64,000 nt of DNA from Planctomycetota bacterium (GTDB lineage: Bacteria; Planctomycetota; Phycisphaerae; WQYP01). The notes under the pieces were generated by a model. It was not told the DNA's origin and made no database searches. It worked only from the letters and a program-made list of their open reading frames with translations. Positions within the stretch are counted from its first letter, which is position 1. The number at the start of each line of letters is the position of its first letter. This document shows, one piece after another, positions 26,852 through 36,073 of the stretch. The stretch spans positions 1 through 64,000 of the forward strand of contig JAJYDW010000006.1 in NCBI GenBank assembly GCA_021790385.1. The letters run 5' to 3'. The translations under genes and the position numbers were made by a program.

Positions 26852-27604
26852 TTATGGTGCTATCACCTTGTCTTGCGACCGGACCAATCCCAGTTGATCC
26901 ATCGTCGTATGATGCAGCCAGGCTTTGGACCAGTTTGTGTTGATAGCGGCTAAATCGAGAATAAACAGCACAGATAACGCCACGTGCAAGCGTGGGTGAG
27001 GCCATTGGTCTGCGCTGAGTTTATCCGTTTTTACAGATTCACCGGCGCGGGCCAGTTCCTGCAGTAATAGGGCTGCGGTCCCGGCATCCGCCTTTTTGAC
27101 ATATCGGTACACCTGCCATTGCAGCCATACGCGCACCAGCAGACCGGCCCAAATGCTGGGCAAGCGGATCAACCAGTGCGGCGGCACATCATCGTGCATC
27201 AGGTCTGATCCCAATGGTATATAATAGAGCGGTACTGTTGTTCCTGGTGGACAAAATTCTTCAGGCGGTTTTTTTTGGCTGCTTTTATAGTAATAGCTTC
27301 GGATGGTTTTTTCCCGCTTCCACGCAAAAAAAAACAGTACAGCATAAATCAGTAAGAATGCAAAAAATGCGGTCACGCCCATGTGTTCTGCAGTCACATC
27401 TTTGTTAAGCAGCACCAGAATCACAATATAAAACATCATGAGCAAGGCTATCAGCCCCAACAACACCGGGGTAAGAACTGTGCCAATGACCCCACCCGCA
27501 GCCTGTAGCAGAATAAGTCCGCGCTGCCTGCGCAAGGCTTTGTGTACCAGTGCCAAGCAGGCCACATAATCAATGGATCGGGCGGGATGGCTGGGAGTGT
27601 TCAT
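26852..27604 (-). CDS. Membrane protein of unknown function
   Basis: 250 residues with two hydrophobic helices near the N-terminus (GVIGTVLTPVLLGLIALLMMFYIVILVLL and FFAFLLIYAVLFFFAW). A soluble middle region contains YYYKSSQKKPPEEF, and there are further hydrophobic stretches near IWAGLLVRVWLQWQVYRYV and LHVALSVLFILDLAAI. No family is recognised. It is convergent with the transferase gene (21 bp between ends). The C-terminal half has a helical pattern with LLLQELARAGE. An integral membrane location is the only safe statement. Confidence 0.65.
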   Translation of the reverse strand: MNTPSHPARSIDYVACLALVHKALRRQRGLILLQAAGGVIGTVLTPVLLGLIALLMMFYIVILVLLNKDVTAEHMGVTAFFAFLLIYAVLFFFAWKREKTIRSYYYKSSQKKPPEEFCPPGTTVPLYYIPLGSDLMHDDVPPHWLIRLPSIWAGLLVRVWLQWQVYRYVKKADAGTAALLLQELARAGESVKTDKLSADQWPHPRLHVALSVLFILDLAAINTNWSKAWLHHTTMDQLGLVRSQDKVIAP

Positions 27605-27843
27605 TGCAATGAGTATAACGTAATCCGGGAAATCATGGCGTAGCGGCTGTCGAACAGGGACAAGGGGAACAAATATTGCGGCCTCGCTTAGTCGTTGGCC
27701 GCCAGCCGAATCCGCTGTTGATCTCTCATAAGTAAGTTCTTTATTTCGTCTGGCATACTTTACCAGGTTTCAAGGGTGACACCTCTTATCCGGCCAACAG
27801 GTAACACATCGACTTCGGTACAACACGGAACACGATGCACATG

Positions 27844-27872
27844 TTGACCTGCTGACGGGTATGGGGTAAATT
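27844..27872 (+). promoter_or_regulatory. Sigma-70-type promoter of tRNA-Ala
   Basis: TTGACC (27844-27849), a 17-bp spacer and TAAATT (27867-27872), followed 19 bp later by the tRNA. Both boxes are close to consensus. Confidence 0.75.
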
Positions 27873-27891
27873 AACCCATGCGGAATCGCAT

Positions 27892-27964
27892 GGGGGCATA
27901 GCTCAGTTGGGAGAGCGTCTCGATGGCATCGAGAAGGTCAGGGGTTCGAGTCCCCTTGCCTCCA
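27892..27964 (+). tRNA. tRNA-Ala (anticodon GGC)
   Basis: 73-nt cloverleaf. The acceptor stem GGGGGCA pairs with TGCCTCC (one G-U pair), with discriminator A at 27964. The D-arm is GCTCAGTTGGGAGAGC, the anticodon loop is ATGGCAT giving GGC, and the T-arm contains GGTTCGAGTCC. CCA is not encoded. Confidence 0.97.
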
Positions 27965-28026
27965 TTGTTCCGCCTGGGCTGACCGGCACGCTGAGGTTGG
28001 GTCTGCGGGCAGGTTAAGACAAATCT

Positions 28027-28920
28027 ATGGTCATGCAATCAAAGACGATCTGGTCGATCGGCACACTGTTGCAGTGGACAAGTGATTTTTTTGCCGGGCA
28101 TCAGATCGACGAGCCTCGGCTTTCCGCGGAACTGCTGCTTTCGCATGTCTTGAACTGCAGCCGCATGGAACTGTACACACACTTTGAAAAAGTGCCTGGG
28201 CCGGCAGAAATTCAAAAATTCCGCGAACTGGTTAAAAAACGCCGGGAGCATACGCCCGTGGCTTATCTCATCGGGAAGAACTGGTTCTTTTCGATGGAGT
28301 TTGCGGTGTCGCCGGATGTTTTGATTCCTCGGCCAGATACTGAGACGTTGGTAGAAACCGCCATTCGTTCCGTACGGCTGGCGACTACCTGGGAAAAGCC
28401 GGAAATTCTGGACTTGGGCGTGGGCAGCGGCTGCATATCTATTGCTCTGGCCAAACATCTGGTGGAAGCACAAATTGTGGCAACGGATATAAGCGACGCG
28501 GCGCTGGTCGTGGCCGCGGCCAATGCTCGTAACGCCGGCGTGTTGGACCGGGTGCGATTGGAGCGTGGCGATTTGTATGAGGCGTTGGGCGGGATGCTGG
28601 TTCGGCCAAGGTTTCATCTGATTGTGTCCAATCCGCCGTATATTCCAACCAGCCGGATTGCAGCACTGATGCCGGAAGTAAAGGATCATGAACCGCGACT
28701 GGCTTTGGATGGCGGTGAAACCGGCCTGGCGTTTTACCATCGCATTGTGGCCGGCGCGCCGGAATACCTGCTGCCAACGGGCATCTTGCTGGTAGAGACC
28801 GGTTTTGATCAGGCTGCGAGCGTGAGTGCACTGCTGAGTGCGTCGGGGAAATTTTCTGAGCCGCGGATTATTCGTGATGCCGCCGGACACCAGCGTTGTG
28901 TGATGGCGACATTGCGATAA
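28027..28920 (+). CDS. prmC: Peptide chain release factor N5-glutamine methyltransferase
   Basis: 297 residues. It methylates the GGQ glutamine of RF1/RF2 with SAM. The N-terminal helical domain (LSAELLLSHVLNCSRMELYTHFE) includes the RF-binding region. YLIGKNWFFSMEFAVSPDVLIPRPDTE is the family signature, motif I is DLGVGSGCISIALA at about 129-142, and the catalytic NPPY is at 202-205. The usual neighbour prfA is absent; instead the gene follows tRNA-Ala by 62 bp. Met1 (28027) and Met3 (28033) are both possible starts, with no strong ribosome site at either. Confidence 0.95.
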   Translation: MVMQSKTIWSIGTLLQWTSDFFAGHQIDEPRLSAELLLSHVLNCSRMELYTHFEKVPGPAEIQKFRELVKKRREHTPVAYLIGKNWFFSMEFAVSPDVLIPRPDTETLVETAIRSVRLATTWEKPEILDLGVGSGCISIALAKHLVEAQIVATDISDAALVVAAANARNAGVLDRVRLERGDLYEALGGMLVRPRFHLIVSNPPYIPTSRIAALMPEVKDHEPRLALDGGETGLAFYHRIVAGAPEYLLPTGILLVETGFDQAASVSALLSASGKFSEPRIIRDAAGHQRCVMATLR

Positions 28921-29017
28921 CCACGATTAAGTGCCGAGGCTGCCAAGACTCGCCGTCCACGTCGAAATTCCCCGGCAATCCAATATTCAACTTCGCCCCA
29001 CAATGGCAATAATCGCG

Positions 29018-29485
29018 TTACGTAGCGGTGGCCAATGCTGCCAGCACCTCTTGGTGATGTTGATCCACCTTGACCTTCGCGAAGATGCGATGAATTTTAC
29101 CCGTGGAGTCGATAACGAAAGTGGTTCTTTCAATGCCCATGTACTTTTTGCCGTACATGGACTTTTCTTTCCACACGCCATATTTTTCAGCCAGGGTATG
29201 GTTGGTATCAGATAGCAGGACAAAGGGCAGCTTGAATTTGGTTTGAAAATTTTTATGGCTTTCCAGATCATCAGGACTTACACCGAGCACTATGGCCTTG
29301 TGCTTTTGAAAATCCTGGATGGAATCGCGGAAATTGCAGGCTTCCACGGTACAGCCGGGGGTATCGTCCTTGGGATAAAAATAGAGAACAATTTTTTTCC
29401 CTTTGAGGCTGGTGAGCGAGATCTTGCCGCCATCGGTGGATGGCAGGCTGAAATCCGGAGCGGGTGATCCTTCGGAGATTGGCAT
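29018..29485 (-). CDS. bcp: Thioredoxin-dependent peroxiredoxin (Bcp/PrxQ family)
   Basis: 155 residues. It reduces peroxides with thioredoxin as electron donor. FYPKDDTPGCTVEACNFRD holds the peroxidatic Cys45 and the resolving Cys50, the same spacing as E. coli Bcp. The N-terminal SPAPDFSLPSTDG and the downstream GVSPDD and LPFVLLSD segments match the AhpC/TSA fold. AGAGGAG five bases before the ATG is a strong ribosome site. It is convergent with prmC. No regulator is visible. Confidence 0.95.
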   Translation of the reverse strand: MPISEGSPAPDFSLPSTDGGKISLTSLKGKKIVLYFYPKDDTPGCTVEACNFRDSIQDFQKHKAIVLGVSPDDLESHKNFQTKFKLPFVLLSDTNHTLAEKYGVWKEKSMYGKKYMGIERTTFVIDSTGKIHRIFAKVKVDQHHQEVLAALATAT

Positions 29486-29749
29486 GGTAACTCCTCTTGA
29501 TATACATGATTAAGCTGCCGCAGTGTGCATCGGTCCACATGCGAATGATGAGAATAAACCAATCAACCCCGCAAGGCAAATGGGGGCCAATTTCCAGGAC
29601 GCAAGCGCGTGGTAATTTGTTCCGGTTGCGTATTGGATTCACTGTAATCGCGGCCGGTTGGTCAGGCAATGGATTTCACTGGAGTGCGGACAAAGTAGGA
29701 AGACGGCAGATACTTTCAGGGCGGTTGGGACAAATTTTCCGAATATTGC

Positions 29750-30160
29750 TTAGGACCCATGGCGGTCTGGCGCGGTGGAGCCGGGGCCACGATAGACGCA
29801 ATGGCTGGTACAGGTTTCGTGCACGAGCACTTCACACAGCAAGGGTAGTTCCGGGGCCAGACGCTGCCATATCCACCGGGCCAGATTCTCGCTGGTGGGG
29901 TTGTCCAGGCCGGGAATTTCATTGAGATAATGGTGATCAAGTTCGGCCACCAGCGGGGCAAAAGCGGCTTTCAAGTCGCCGAAATCCTGAAGCCAGCCGG
30001 TCTGCGGATTCACCGGTCCGCGGATAGTTACCTGGACGCGAAAAGAATGTCCATGCAACCGAAAGCATTTGTGGTCGGCGGGTGCCTGTGGCAGACGATG
30101 CGCAGCTTCGAAACGAAACTCCTTGGTGATATCCACGATAAAAGTAGCATCATCAGGCAT
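29750..30160 (-). CDS. queD: 6-carboxy-5,6,7,8-tetrahydropterin synthase (QueD/PTPS family)
   Basis: About 136 residues. The family member QueD makes 6-carboxytetrahydropterin from dihydroneopterin triphosphate, the first committed step to queuosine and other 7-deazapurines. The zinc ligands and catalytic Cys are seen in FEAAHRL and CFRLHGHSF, and the second-half LDHHYLN and VLVHET carry the Asp/His/Glu catalytic residues. The ATG at 30160 is preferred to a GTG at 30184. Other queuosine genes (queC, queE, queF) are absent from the window, so a pterin role cannot be excluded. It follows the TPR gene by 39 bp on the same strand. Confidence 0.9.
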   Translation of the reverse strand: MPDDATFIVDITKEFRFEAAHRLPQAPADHKCFRLHGHSFRVQVTIRGPVNPQTGWLQDFGDLKAAFAPLVAELDHHYLNEIPGLDNPTSENLARWIWQRLAPELPLLCEVLVHETCTSHCVYRGPGSTAPDRHGS

Positions 30161-30199
30161 AGATGGCAATCTCAATTCGAGCACGAGCTAAGTGATGTG

Positions 30200-31612
30200 T
30201 TAACGGCTTTCTTTGGCGCGCAGGTCCGCGAGACGTTGACGGGCATCGCGAAAAGTAATATCCCATTGGGTGATGCGGCTATAGATTTTTTCGGCCTCGG
30301 CGATATTTCCGCTGGCTTCCTGTGAACGGGCCAGCCAGTAATGCATGTCTTTGCTTTTGGTGTCGCCGGTGTCTGCGAGTTCATAGCTTTCGACAGCTCT
30401 GCCAAATGTTTCGACGGCTTCGCGTTTCATGCCTTGTTCCAGAAAGCAGCGTCCGAGCAGATATAAAGCGTCCGCGCGATGACGAGGATGATTCTGGGCC
30501 AACTGCAGAGCCTGGAGGGCTTCATCGAGGCGGCGCGCACGATAGAGACGATAGCCGTACTCATAAAGAATGCCCATATCCGTCGGAAACTGTTTAACTC
30601 GCTGGGCAAATTCTTCAATTTCGAAATCGAGCCGTGCCTTTTCCTGTTCCTGCAGGTCATTTTGCAGAGTCGCATCGTCGGGATGTGCTTTAACGGCAGC
30701 GGCAAGAACGCGGATATCCCGACGAAACTGTTTCATCCGGATGTCGCCGATGATCATTTTATAGCGATAAACCTTGGTCTTTTCATAGGCGTTGTGCAGA
30801 ACATCAATGGCCGTGGCTTCATAATCCGGCGAGTCAAGATCAATCAAAGCTTTGACATATTTACTTATAACTTGATGTTCCAGAGGATCCTTTTCGTAGT
30901 TGACTTTGGCTTCGCCCAGCACTTTAAGCTTGAATTCCTCTGATTTGTTGAGATTATCCTGCTGAATAAGCTCCTGGGTCTGCTCCTTGTCCTTGAGGGA
31001 CTCTTTGAAGTCGCCGGCATTTTCATATTGCCCTTTCTGGAGCGTTTCCCGGGCCGCAAGTTCCTTAACGCGGTTGGCGAGGTCCCCATCGTTGGGCAGC
31101 ATCTGCAGGGCTAGTTGCACGGCTTCCGCGGCCGCCTGAAAAGATCCGATTCCCTCATATAAGTCCGCGAGTTCCAGGTAATAGCGGGGATGCGGAGCTT
31201 TTTGGGTGCGATTGGCGTGCAGCATGACTGGGCCAAACCAGTGGATGATTTCCTTGTAGTCGGCGGCATACGCGTGCTTGAGCAGTGTGCTCATGTGAGA
31301 AATATTCCCCGGATCTTTGGCCAAAAACCATTCCGCATTGAGCATTTGTTCTTTAGGCGTTTTGCCTTTGAAACGGGGTTTGGCACCCAGGAATCCAGAA
31401 GCCGGTTTTCCACCTTTGACCTTTCTGCGTAAAGAAATATCGCGCAGGGCTTCGTGCTCCGGAATGTTCAATGGTTCGCGGAAAAGACCTTCAATGTACA
31501 TATCGATAGCATAGTCATAGTTGCCGGTGTCTGCGACGGTTTTAGCCCGGTCAAAATAGGCTTTGCCTTTGCCAGGCCCCTCCATCGATGCGGGTGTTGC
31601 CTCTAAAGCCAT
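30200..31612 (-). CDS. Tetratricopeptide repeat protein
   Basis: 470 residues. The N-terminal TPR (KAYFDRAKTVADTGNYDYAIDMYIEGLFREP) is followed by a basic linker, several irregular helical repeats, a charged coiled stretch (GDFKESLKDKEQTQELIQQDNL) at about 215-245, and clearer TPRs at the C-terminus (ADALYLLGRCFLEQGMKREAVETFGRAVESYE). There is no signal peptide. ATG 31612 is chosen over an upstream in-frame codon because the homologous sequence begins there. It may be co-transcribed with queD. The binding partner is unknown. Confidence 0.82.
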   Translation of the reverse strand: MALEATPASMEGPGKGKAYFDRAKTVADTGNYDYAIDMYIEGLFREPLNIPEHEALRDISLRRKVKGGKPASGFLGAKPRFKGKTPKEQMLNAEWFLAKDPGNISHMSTLLKHAYAADYKEIIHWFGPVMLHANRTQKAPHPRYYLELADLYEGIGSFQAAAEAVQLALQMLPNDGDLANRVKELAARETLQKGQYENAGDFKESLKDKEQTQELIQQDNLNKSEEFKLKVLGEAKVNYEKDPLEHQVISKYVKALIDLDSPDYEATAIDVLHNAYEKTKVYRYKMIIGDIRMKQFRRDIRVLAAAVKAHPDDATLQNDLQEQEKARLDFEIEEFAQRVKQFPTDMGILYEYGYRLYRARRLDEALQALQLAQNHPRHRADALYLLGRCFLEQGMKREAVETFGRAVESYELADTGDTKSKDMHYWLARSQEASGNIAEAEKIYSRITQWDITFRDARQRLADLRAKESR

Positions 31613-31929
31613 GGTATGGGTACTCTTTTCGTTAAAACGGCACCGAAACACTATGCCAGATGGGCTACTACCGTCTGGGTTTGTTGTGGAACGGGCCTGC
31701 CAAAATCACAACCAAGCGCTAAATGTTGTCCCCGACGGCCATTCGGAACAGCGCTACACATTTGACGCTACCAAATGTATCGCGTATGTCAAGCGTCCAT
31801 TGGTTGACTGAACAATTGTTCTGGCGTTTTAGTTGAAACTCCGCAATGTTACAATAACCTTCGCGGTGAACGATTGAAAGGCGCAAAACACAGTTGCCCG
31901 AATTTTGCTCCCCTTTTTCAGCAGCGGCT
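31613..31929 (+). other. Divergent intergenic region, no gene seen
   Basis: 317 bp between the divergent TPR and GNAT genes. It holds a possible -10 (TACAAT near 31850) for the GNAT gene but no convincing coding or RNA feature. Confidence 0.5.
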
Positions 31930-32910
31930 ATGGTACCTGTGATAAAACAATTGAAGATGGTTCGACCGGAATCGCCGGAATTAATTCAGCGCGGCCTGCA
32001 ATGCCTGCTGGGGGGGCCGGCGGCGGCCAATGGAGCGGCGGTGTCTCCGCTGCTGCAACGGCGCATGGAAGCATTCCGCCATTATGGTCAACTTCAGCAT
32101 GTGGATTTGCATCGGCTGGTTTTGACGGTTTCGGAGGATGCCATTCTTGGCGCGTGCCTCTGGGTAGCTAACCCGGGGAAGGTGGCATCGTTGTATATCA
32201 CAGATCCGCGTGAATATCCACAGGCCATTGCGGCGCTGCCCCTGTGTATCGAAGGTGCTGCCCGCGACGCGGGTACGGCAGGCCTGTGTCTGGTGCAGGC
32301 CATTGTGGAAGAGCAGGATCATCTTTCGGCCCAGGCTTATCGGAATGGAGGCTGCGAGTACCTGGCAACATTGCTCTACCTGGAGAGATCCGATCCGTGG
32401 TTGTCGCCGCGGCCTGTATTTCCGCCGGGCGTGAGTCTGGAAACATATTCCGCAGAAAACCATGCGCAATTTTGCCGGGCAATTGAAGAGAGTTATGTGG
32501 GAACCTTGGATTGCCCACGTTTAACCGGCCTGCGTTCCCTGGAAGATGTGGTGCGCGGGCACAAGGCGGTGGGACGCTTTCGTGAGAATTTGTGGTTTTT
32601 ACTGGTTTGCGATCAAAAGCCCGCCGGCGTGTTGCTCCTGGCGGAGGTGGAAGCCCGGGAGGCACTGGAACTGGTATACCTGGGATTGGCCCGGGAAATG
32701 CGGGGCCGCGGCCTGGGTACGGCGCTGATGCAACTGGCCCTGCGGCAACTTGCCGCATATTCACTGCGTGTGTGCACTGTGGCGGTGGACGCCAAAAACA
32801 CTCCCGCCATGGCCTTGTACCGCAAGATGCGTTTTCGTTCCAAAGATTCGCGAGTTGTTTATATCAAAGCGCTGCATCCGGCGGGGGTAGCGACCCAGCC
32901 TGATTCATGA
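31930..32910 (+). CDS. GNAT-family N-acetyltransferase (two-domain)
   Basis: About 326 residues. The C-terminal half is a recognisable GNAT domain: LELVYLGLAREMRGRGLGTALMQLAL contains the acetyl-CoA pyrophosphate loop R-G-R-G-L-G, and NTPAMALYRKMRF is motif B. The N-terminal half has a similar fold pattern (LRLVLTVSEDAILGACLW; AARDAGTAGLCLVQAIVEE) but lacks a clean acetyl-CoA loop, as in MshD-like tandem GNAT proteins where one half is inactive. The acceptor is unknown. ATG 31930 is used; a TTG at 31894 is the alternative. The 3' end overlaps the convergent thrS by 6 bp. Confidence 0.82.
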   Translation: MVPVIKQLKMVRPESPELIQRGLQCLLGGPAAANGAAVSPLLQRRMEAFRHYGQLQHVDLHRLVLTVSEDAILGACLWVANPGKVASLYITDPREYPQAIAALPLCIEGAARDAGTAGLCLVQAIVEEQDHLSAQAYRNGGCEYLATLLYLERSDPWLSPRPVFPPGVSLETYSAENHAQFCRAIEESYVGTLDCPRLTGLRSLEDVVRGHKAVGRFRENLWFLLVCDQKPAGVLLLAEVEAREALELVYLGLAREMRGRGLGTALMQLALRQLAAYSLRVCTVAVDAKNTPAMALYRKMRFRSKDSRVVYIKALHPAGVATQPDS

Positions 32911-34890
32911 CAGCACCCGCTGGCGTATTTCCTGGCCCAGACGCGTGAGGAAGTCATCCAAGGGAACGCTGCCCAGGTCCTCGTCTTTTCGCGTGCGCAC
33001 GGCAACTGAATTGGTTTGTTCTTCGCGGGCACCGACCACAAGGAGGTAGGGAATTTTCTGTTCGCGGGCGCGGCGGATTTTGGCTCCGATTTTGTCATGA
33101 TCGATGTCAAGTTCGCAGCGGATTCCTGCCGCGCGCAGCCGACTATGGACTTGGCTCGCGTAAGCGACGAATTTTTCGCTGATGGAAAGCACCATGGTCT
33201 GCACAGGGCTTAGCCACAGGGGAAAGGCCCCGGCAAAGTGTTCGATTAAGATGCCGGTGAAACGCTCCATCGACCCGAAAGGTGCGCGGTGGATCATCAC
33301 CGGCTGATGGCGGTTGTTATCGCTGCCGATGTATTCGAGTTTGAAGCGCTCGGGTAGTACGTAATCAAGCTGTACTGTACCAAGCTGCCAACTGCGACCG
33401 ATGACATCCTTAACCAGAAAATCGAGTTTGGGGCCATAAAATGCAGCTTCACCCGGAGCTTCCTGGGATGAAATACCCACCTCTTGTACCACCCTGCGCA
33501 GGGTATCTTCGGCCCGCTGCCACAAAGCTGGATCGCCGGCATACTTGTCGGAGCCGGGGCTGCGCAGGGATACGCGGCAATGATAATTGTCGAAGCCCAA
33601 CGTCTTAAAAGTCAGCAACACCATTTCCACGGTGGAACGCAGTTCCGCCTCGACTTGCTCGGGTGTACAGAAAATATGGGCATCATCCTGGGTAAAACCG
33701 CGCACGCGGGTAAGCCCGGAAAGTTCGCCGGACTGCTCAAATCGGTAGACGGTGCCAAATTCGGCCAGACGAATGGGTAAATCGCGGTAGCTATGGGGTT
33801 CAGCGGCATAAATCTGAATATGATGTGGGCAATTCATGGGCTTGAGCAGGTATTCACTTTCATCGCCGCTGTCGCGTTCTTTCATTTTGATGGTGGGAAA
33901 CTGCGAATCTTTGTAATAAGGATAATGGCCGCTGGTTTTGTAAAGGTTGATATTGCCAATGTGCGGGGAGTAGACGGCACTGTAGCCGCGCTTATCTAGT
34001 TCCTGTCGCATGAAGGATTCCAGCTCCTGGCGTACGATTCCGCCCTTGGGCATCCACAAGATCAAACCGCTGCCGACCAGGGGTGAAATGGTGAAAAGCC
34101 CCAGGCTTTTGCCGATGGTTCGGTGGTCGCGTTTTTTCGCCTCTTCCAGACGGGTTAAATGCTCCTGCAACTCTGCAGGAGTGAAAAAGGCCAGCCCGTA
34201 GACCCGTTGCAATTGTTGCTTGGAGGCATCTCCATGCCAATAGGCTCCGGCGACGCTGGTTACCTTCACTGCCCCTATGCGGCCGGTTGATGGCAGATGT
34301 GGACCACGGCAGAGATCTTCCCAATTCTTGCCGGGAGTGCCGGTGGCGTAAAAGCTTAAAGGAACGGTGGCATCATGGTTTAAGGCTCGCAGGGCATTAT
34401 CCAGTTTGTAGGGATTATTTTCAGATTCAAGTTTTTTCAGGGCTTGGGCGGATGCAAGTTCATACCGGATAAAGGGCCGATTTTCAGCGACAATTTTTGC
34501 CATTTCCGCTTCAATACGGGGAAAATCATCCTCCCGAATCGGTTCGGCAAGTTCCATGTCGTAGTAAAAACCTTCCTCCACCGGTGGGCCGTAGGCGAGT
34601 TTAACACCTGGAAACAGGCGGGTGATGGCTTCAGCCATGACATGGGCGGTCGAATGGCGCAGCAGATACATGGCATGCGGGTCCGAGGATTTGGCGGTGA
34701 CAATAGCTAGATTGCAATCGCGCGTAATGGGAGTGATGAGATCGCAAAGGGTGCCGTCGAGAATCGCTCCAATGGCATCGCGTGCCAGCCTTGGACCGAT
34801 GGATTGAGCCACCGCCGCGGGGGTAATGACCGGTGTATCAAATTGTTTTTGTGCGCCATTGGGCAATGTTATGGTGATCATAAAATTCAT
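32905..34890 (-). CDS. thrS: Threonyl-tRNA synthetase
   Basis: 661 residues. It charges tRNA-Thr. TGS domain at the N-terminus (ITITLPNGAQKQFD), editing domain with RHSTAHVMAEAI and YGPPVEEGFYYD, then the class II catalytic core: MNCPHHIQIY supplies the zinc Cys, VYRFEQSG...GLTRVRGFTQDDAHIFC is motif 2 and MIHRAPFGSMERF is motif 3. The C-terminal anticodon domain contains DHDKIGAKIRRAREQKIPYLLVVG. The second Met (34881) aligns better with the typical family start. No T-box or operator-like leader is seen upstream. Confidence 0.97.
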   Translation of the reverse strand: MNFMITITLPNGAQKQFDTPVITPAAVAQSIGPRLARDAIGAILDGTLCDLITPITRDCNLAIVTAKSSDPHAMYLLRHSTAHVMAEAITRLFPGVKLAYGPPVEEGFYYDMELAEPIREDDFPRIEAEMAKIVAENRPFIRYELASAQALKKLESENNPYKLDNALRALNHDATVPLSFYATGTPGKNWEDLCRGPHLPSTGRIGAVKVTSVAGAYWHGDASKQQLQRVYGLAFFTPAELQEHLTRLEEAKKRDHRTIGKSLGLFTISPLVGSGLILWMPKGGIVRQELESFMRQELDKRGYSAVYSPHIGNINLYKTSGHYPYYKDSQFPTIKMKERDSGDESEYLLKPMNCPHHIQIYAAEPHSYRDLPIRLAEFGTVYRFEQSGELSGLTRVRGFTQDDAHIFCTPEQVEAELRSTVEMVLLTFKTLGFDNYHCRVSLRSPGSDKYAGDPALWQRAEDTLRRVVQEVGISSQEAPGEAAFYGPKLDFLVKDVIGRSWQLGTVQLDYVLPERFKLEYIGSDNNRHQPVMIHRAPFGSMERFTGILIEHFAGAFPLWLSPVQTMVLSISEKFVAYASQVHSRLRAAGIRCELDIDHDKIGAKIRRAREQKIPYLLVVGAREEQTNSVAVRTRKDEDLGSVPLDDFLTRLGQEIRQRVLS

Positions 34891-35050
34891 TCCAGTACTG
34901 GGGAAAGCTCGCCAGGGTCAGTTCGAGGGCATGTTATCGGTGAGGGGCAGACATTTCAAGACGGAAGGGTTGGCATGCAAAGTTCATCTATAGACGCAAC
35001 TTGCTGCAGGAACGAGTGCGGCGTGCATGGCGGGCACGGTCTAAGTCGTC

Positions 35051-36037
35051 TCAGTTGGAAATCCGCTGGGCGGCTTGGCTGGCAAACCACCGGACTGTCT
35101 GTTCCAGACCTTGCGGAAACCATACTGCCGGTTCGTAGCCGAGAAGAGTGTGCGCCAAGGTGATGTCTGCCAGGGAATCACGCACATCACCAGGTCGAGC
35201 CGGCAGGTAATGTCGCTGGACCTTTTTTTGGAGAAGCCCTTCCATCTTTTCGAGCATGGCGTTGAGGCTGATATTTTCACCGCATGCGATATTGGCCACT
35301 TCTCCGGCCAGATTTCTGGTGGCAATGCCGGCTAGCATATTGGCGCGCACGACATTGGCCACGTGGCAAAAATCACGCGTTTGTTCCCCGTCGCCGTAGA
35401 TCGTGGGTGGATCATTTCGCAAAATGGCGGTTATAAAGGCAGGAATTACAGCGGCATACTGGCTTTTGGGATTTTGCCGCGGGCCGAAAACATTGAAGTA
35501 ACGCAGGGATATGGTGGAAAGACCATAGACCTGCGAATAGACGCGAGCGTAATATTCCCCGGTAAGTTTGCCCACGGCATAAGGACTTTTCGGGGCCGGG
35601 AGCATAGTTTCAATTTTGGGTAGCGTGGGGCTGTCGCCGTAGGCGGCGCTGCTGGCGGAATAGACGAAGCGTCGAGCGCCGGCCTGCCGGGCGGCCTGGA
35701 GCATGTTCAGCGTACCTGTGATATTGACCTGGTTGTACTTGACGGGGGCATCCACCGAACCCGGGACGCTGCCCAAAGCGGCCAGATGAAAAACGATGGC
35801 CCGGTCAGCGGCGGCATGGTTGCAATCGGATGGATTGGTGATATCGCCTTCAATAAGGGTGATTGCAGGCAGGATTTCCTGCAGATTGGAGCGAAACCCG
35901 GCGCTAAAGTTATCCAGCACGGCGACTTTGGCTTGAGCCTCCAACAGTCCACGGACGAGATGTGAACCAATAAAGCCCGCCCCGCCCGTGACTAAAACCG
36001 GCAAATTTTTATAGGCAGAAAAATCACCACTGGCCAT
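35051..36037 (-). CDS. NAD-dependent UDP-sugar 4-epimerase (extended SDR)
   Basis: About 328 residues. The NAD-binding GGAGFIGSHL lies near residue 18-27, SSAAYG with YAVGK supplies the catalytic Ser/Tyr/Lys, and NVFGPRQNPKSQYAAVIPAFI is typical of the GalE/WbpP group of UDP-glucose/UDP-GlcNAc 4-epimerases. Substrate preference (Glc, GlcNAc or GlcA) cannot be fixed from sequence alone. ATG 36037 has AAGGA eight bases upstream and is preferred to ATG 36043. It follows ugd by 36 bp on the same strand, so the pair would supply a modified UDP-hexuronic acid such as UDP-GalA or a related sugar for surface polysaccharide. Confidence 0.9.
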   Translation of the reverse strand: MASGDFSAYKNLPVLVTGGAGFIGSHLVRGLLEAQAKVAVLDNFSAGFRSNLQEILPAITLIEGDITNPSDCNHAAADRAIVFHLAALGSVPGSVDAPVKYNQVNITGTLNMLQAARQAGARRFVYSASSAAYGDSPTLPKIETMLPAPKSPYAVGKLTGEYYARVYSQVYGLSTISLRYFNVFGPRQNPKSQYAAVIPAFITAILRNDPPTIYGDGEQTRDFCHVANVVRANMLAGIATRNLAGEVANIACGENISLNAMLEKMEGLLQKKVQRHYLPARPGDVRDSLADITLAHTLLGYEPAVWFPQGLEQTVRWFASQAAQRISN

Positions 36038-36073
36038 GAACATGATCCTTAAAATACAAGATGATACTCCGTT

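Noticed and set aside
28039-28890. 283-residue minus-strand open frame
   Set aside because: It is a mirror of prmC, whose NPPY and SAM motifs are unambiguous on the other strand.
32905-32910. Overlap of GNAT and thrS ends as possible frameshift or misassembly
   Set aside because: Both proteins end naturally at their stop codons; short convergent overlaps also occur at 22251-22254, so it is ordinary compactness.
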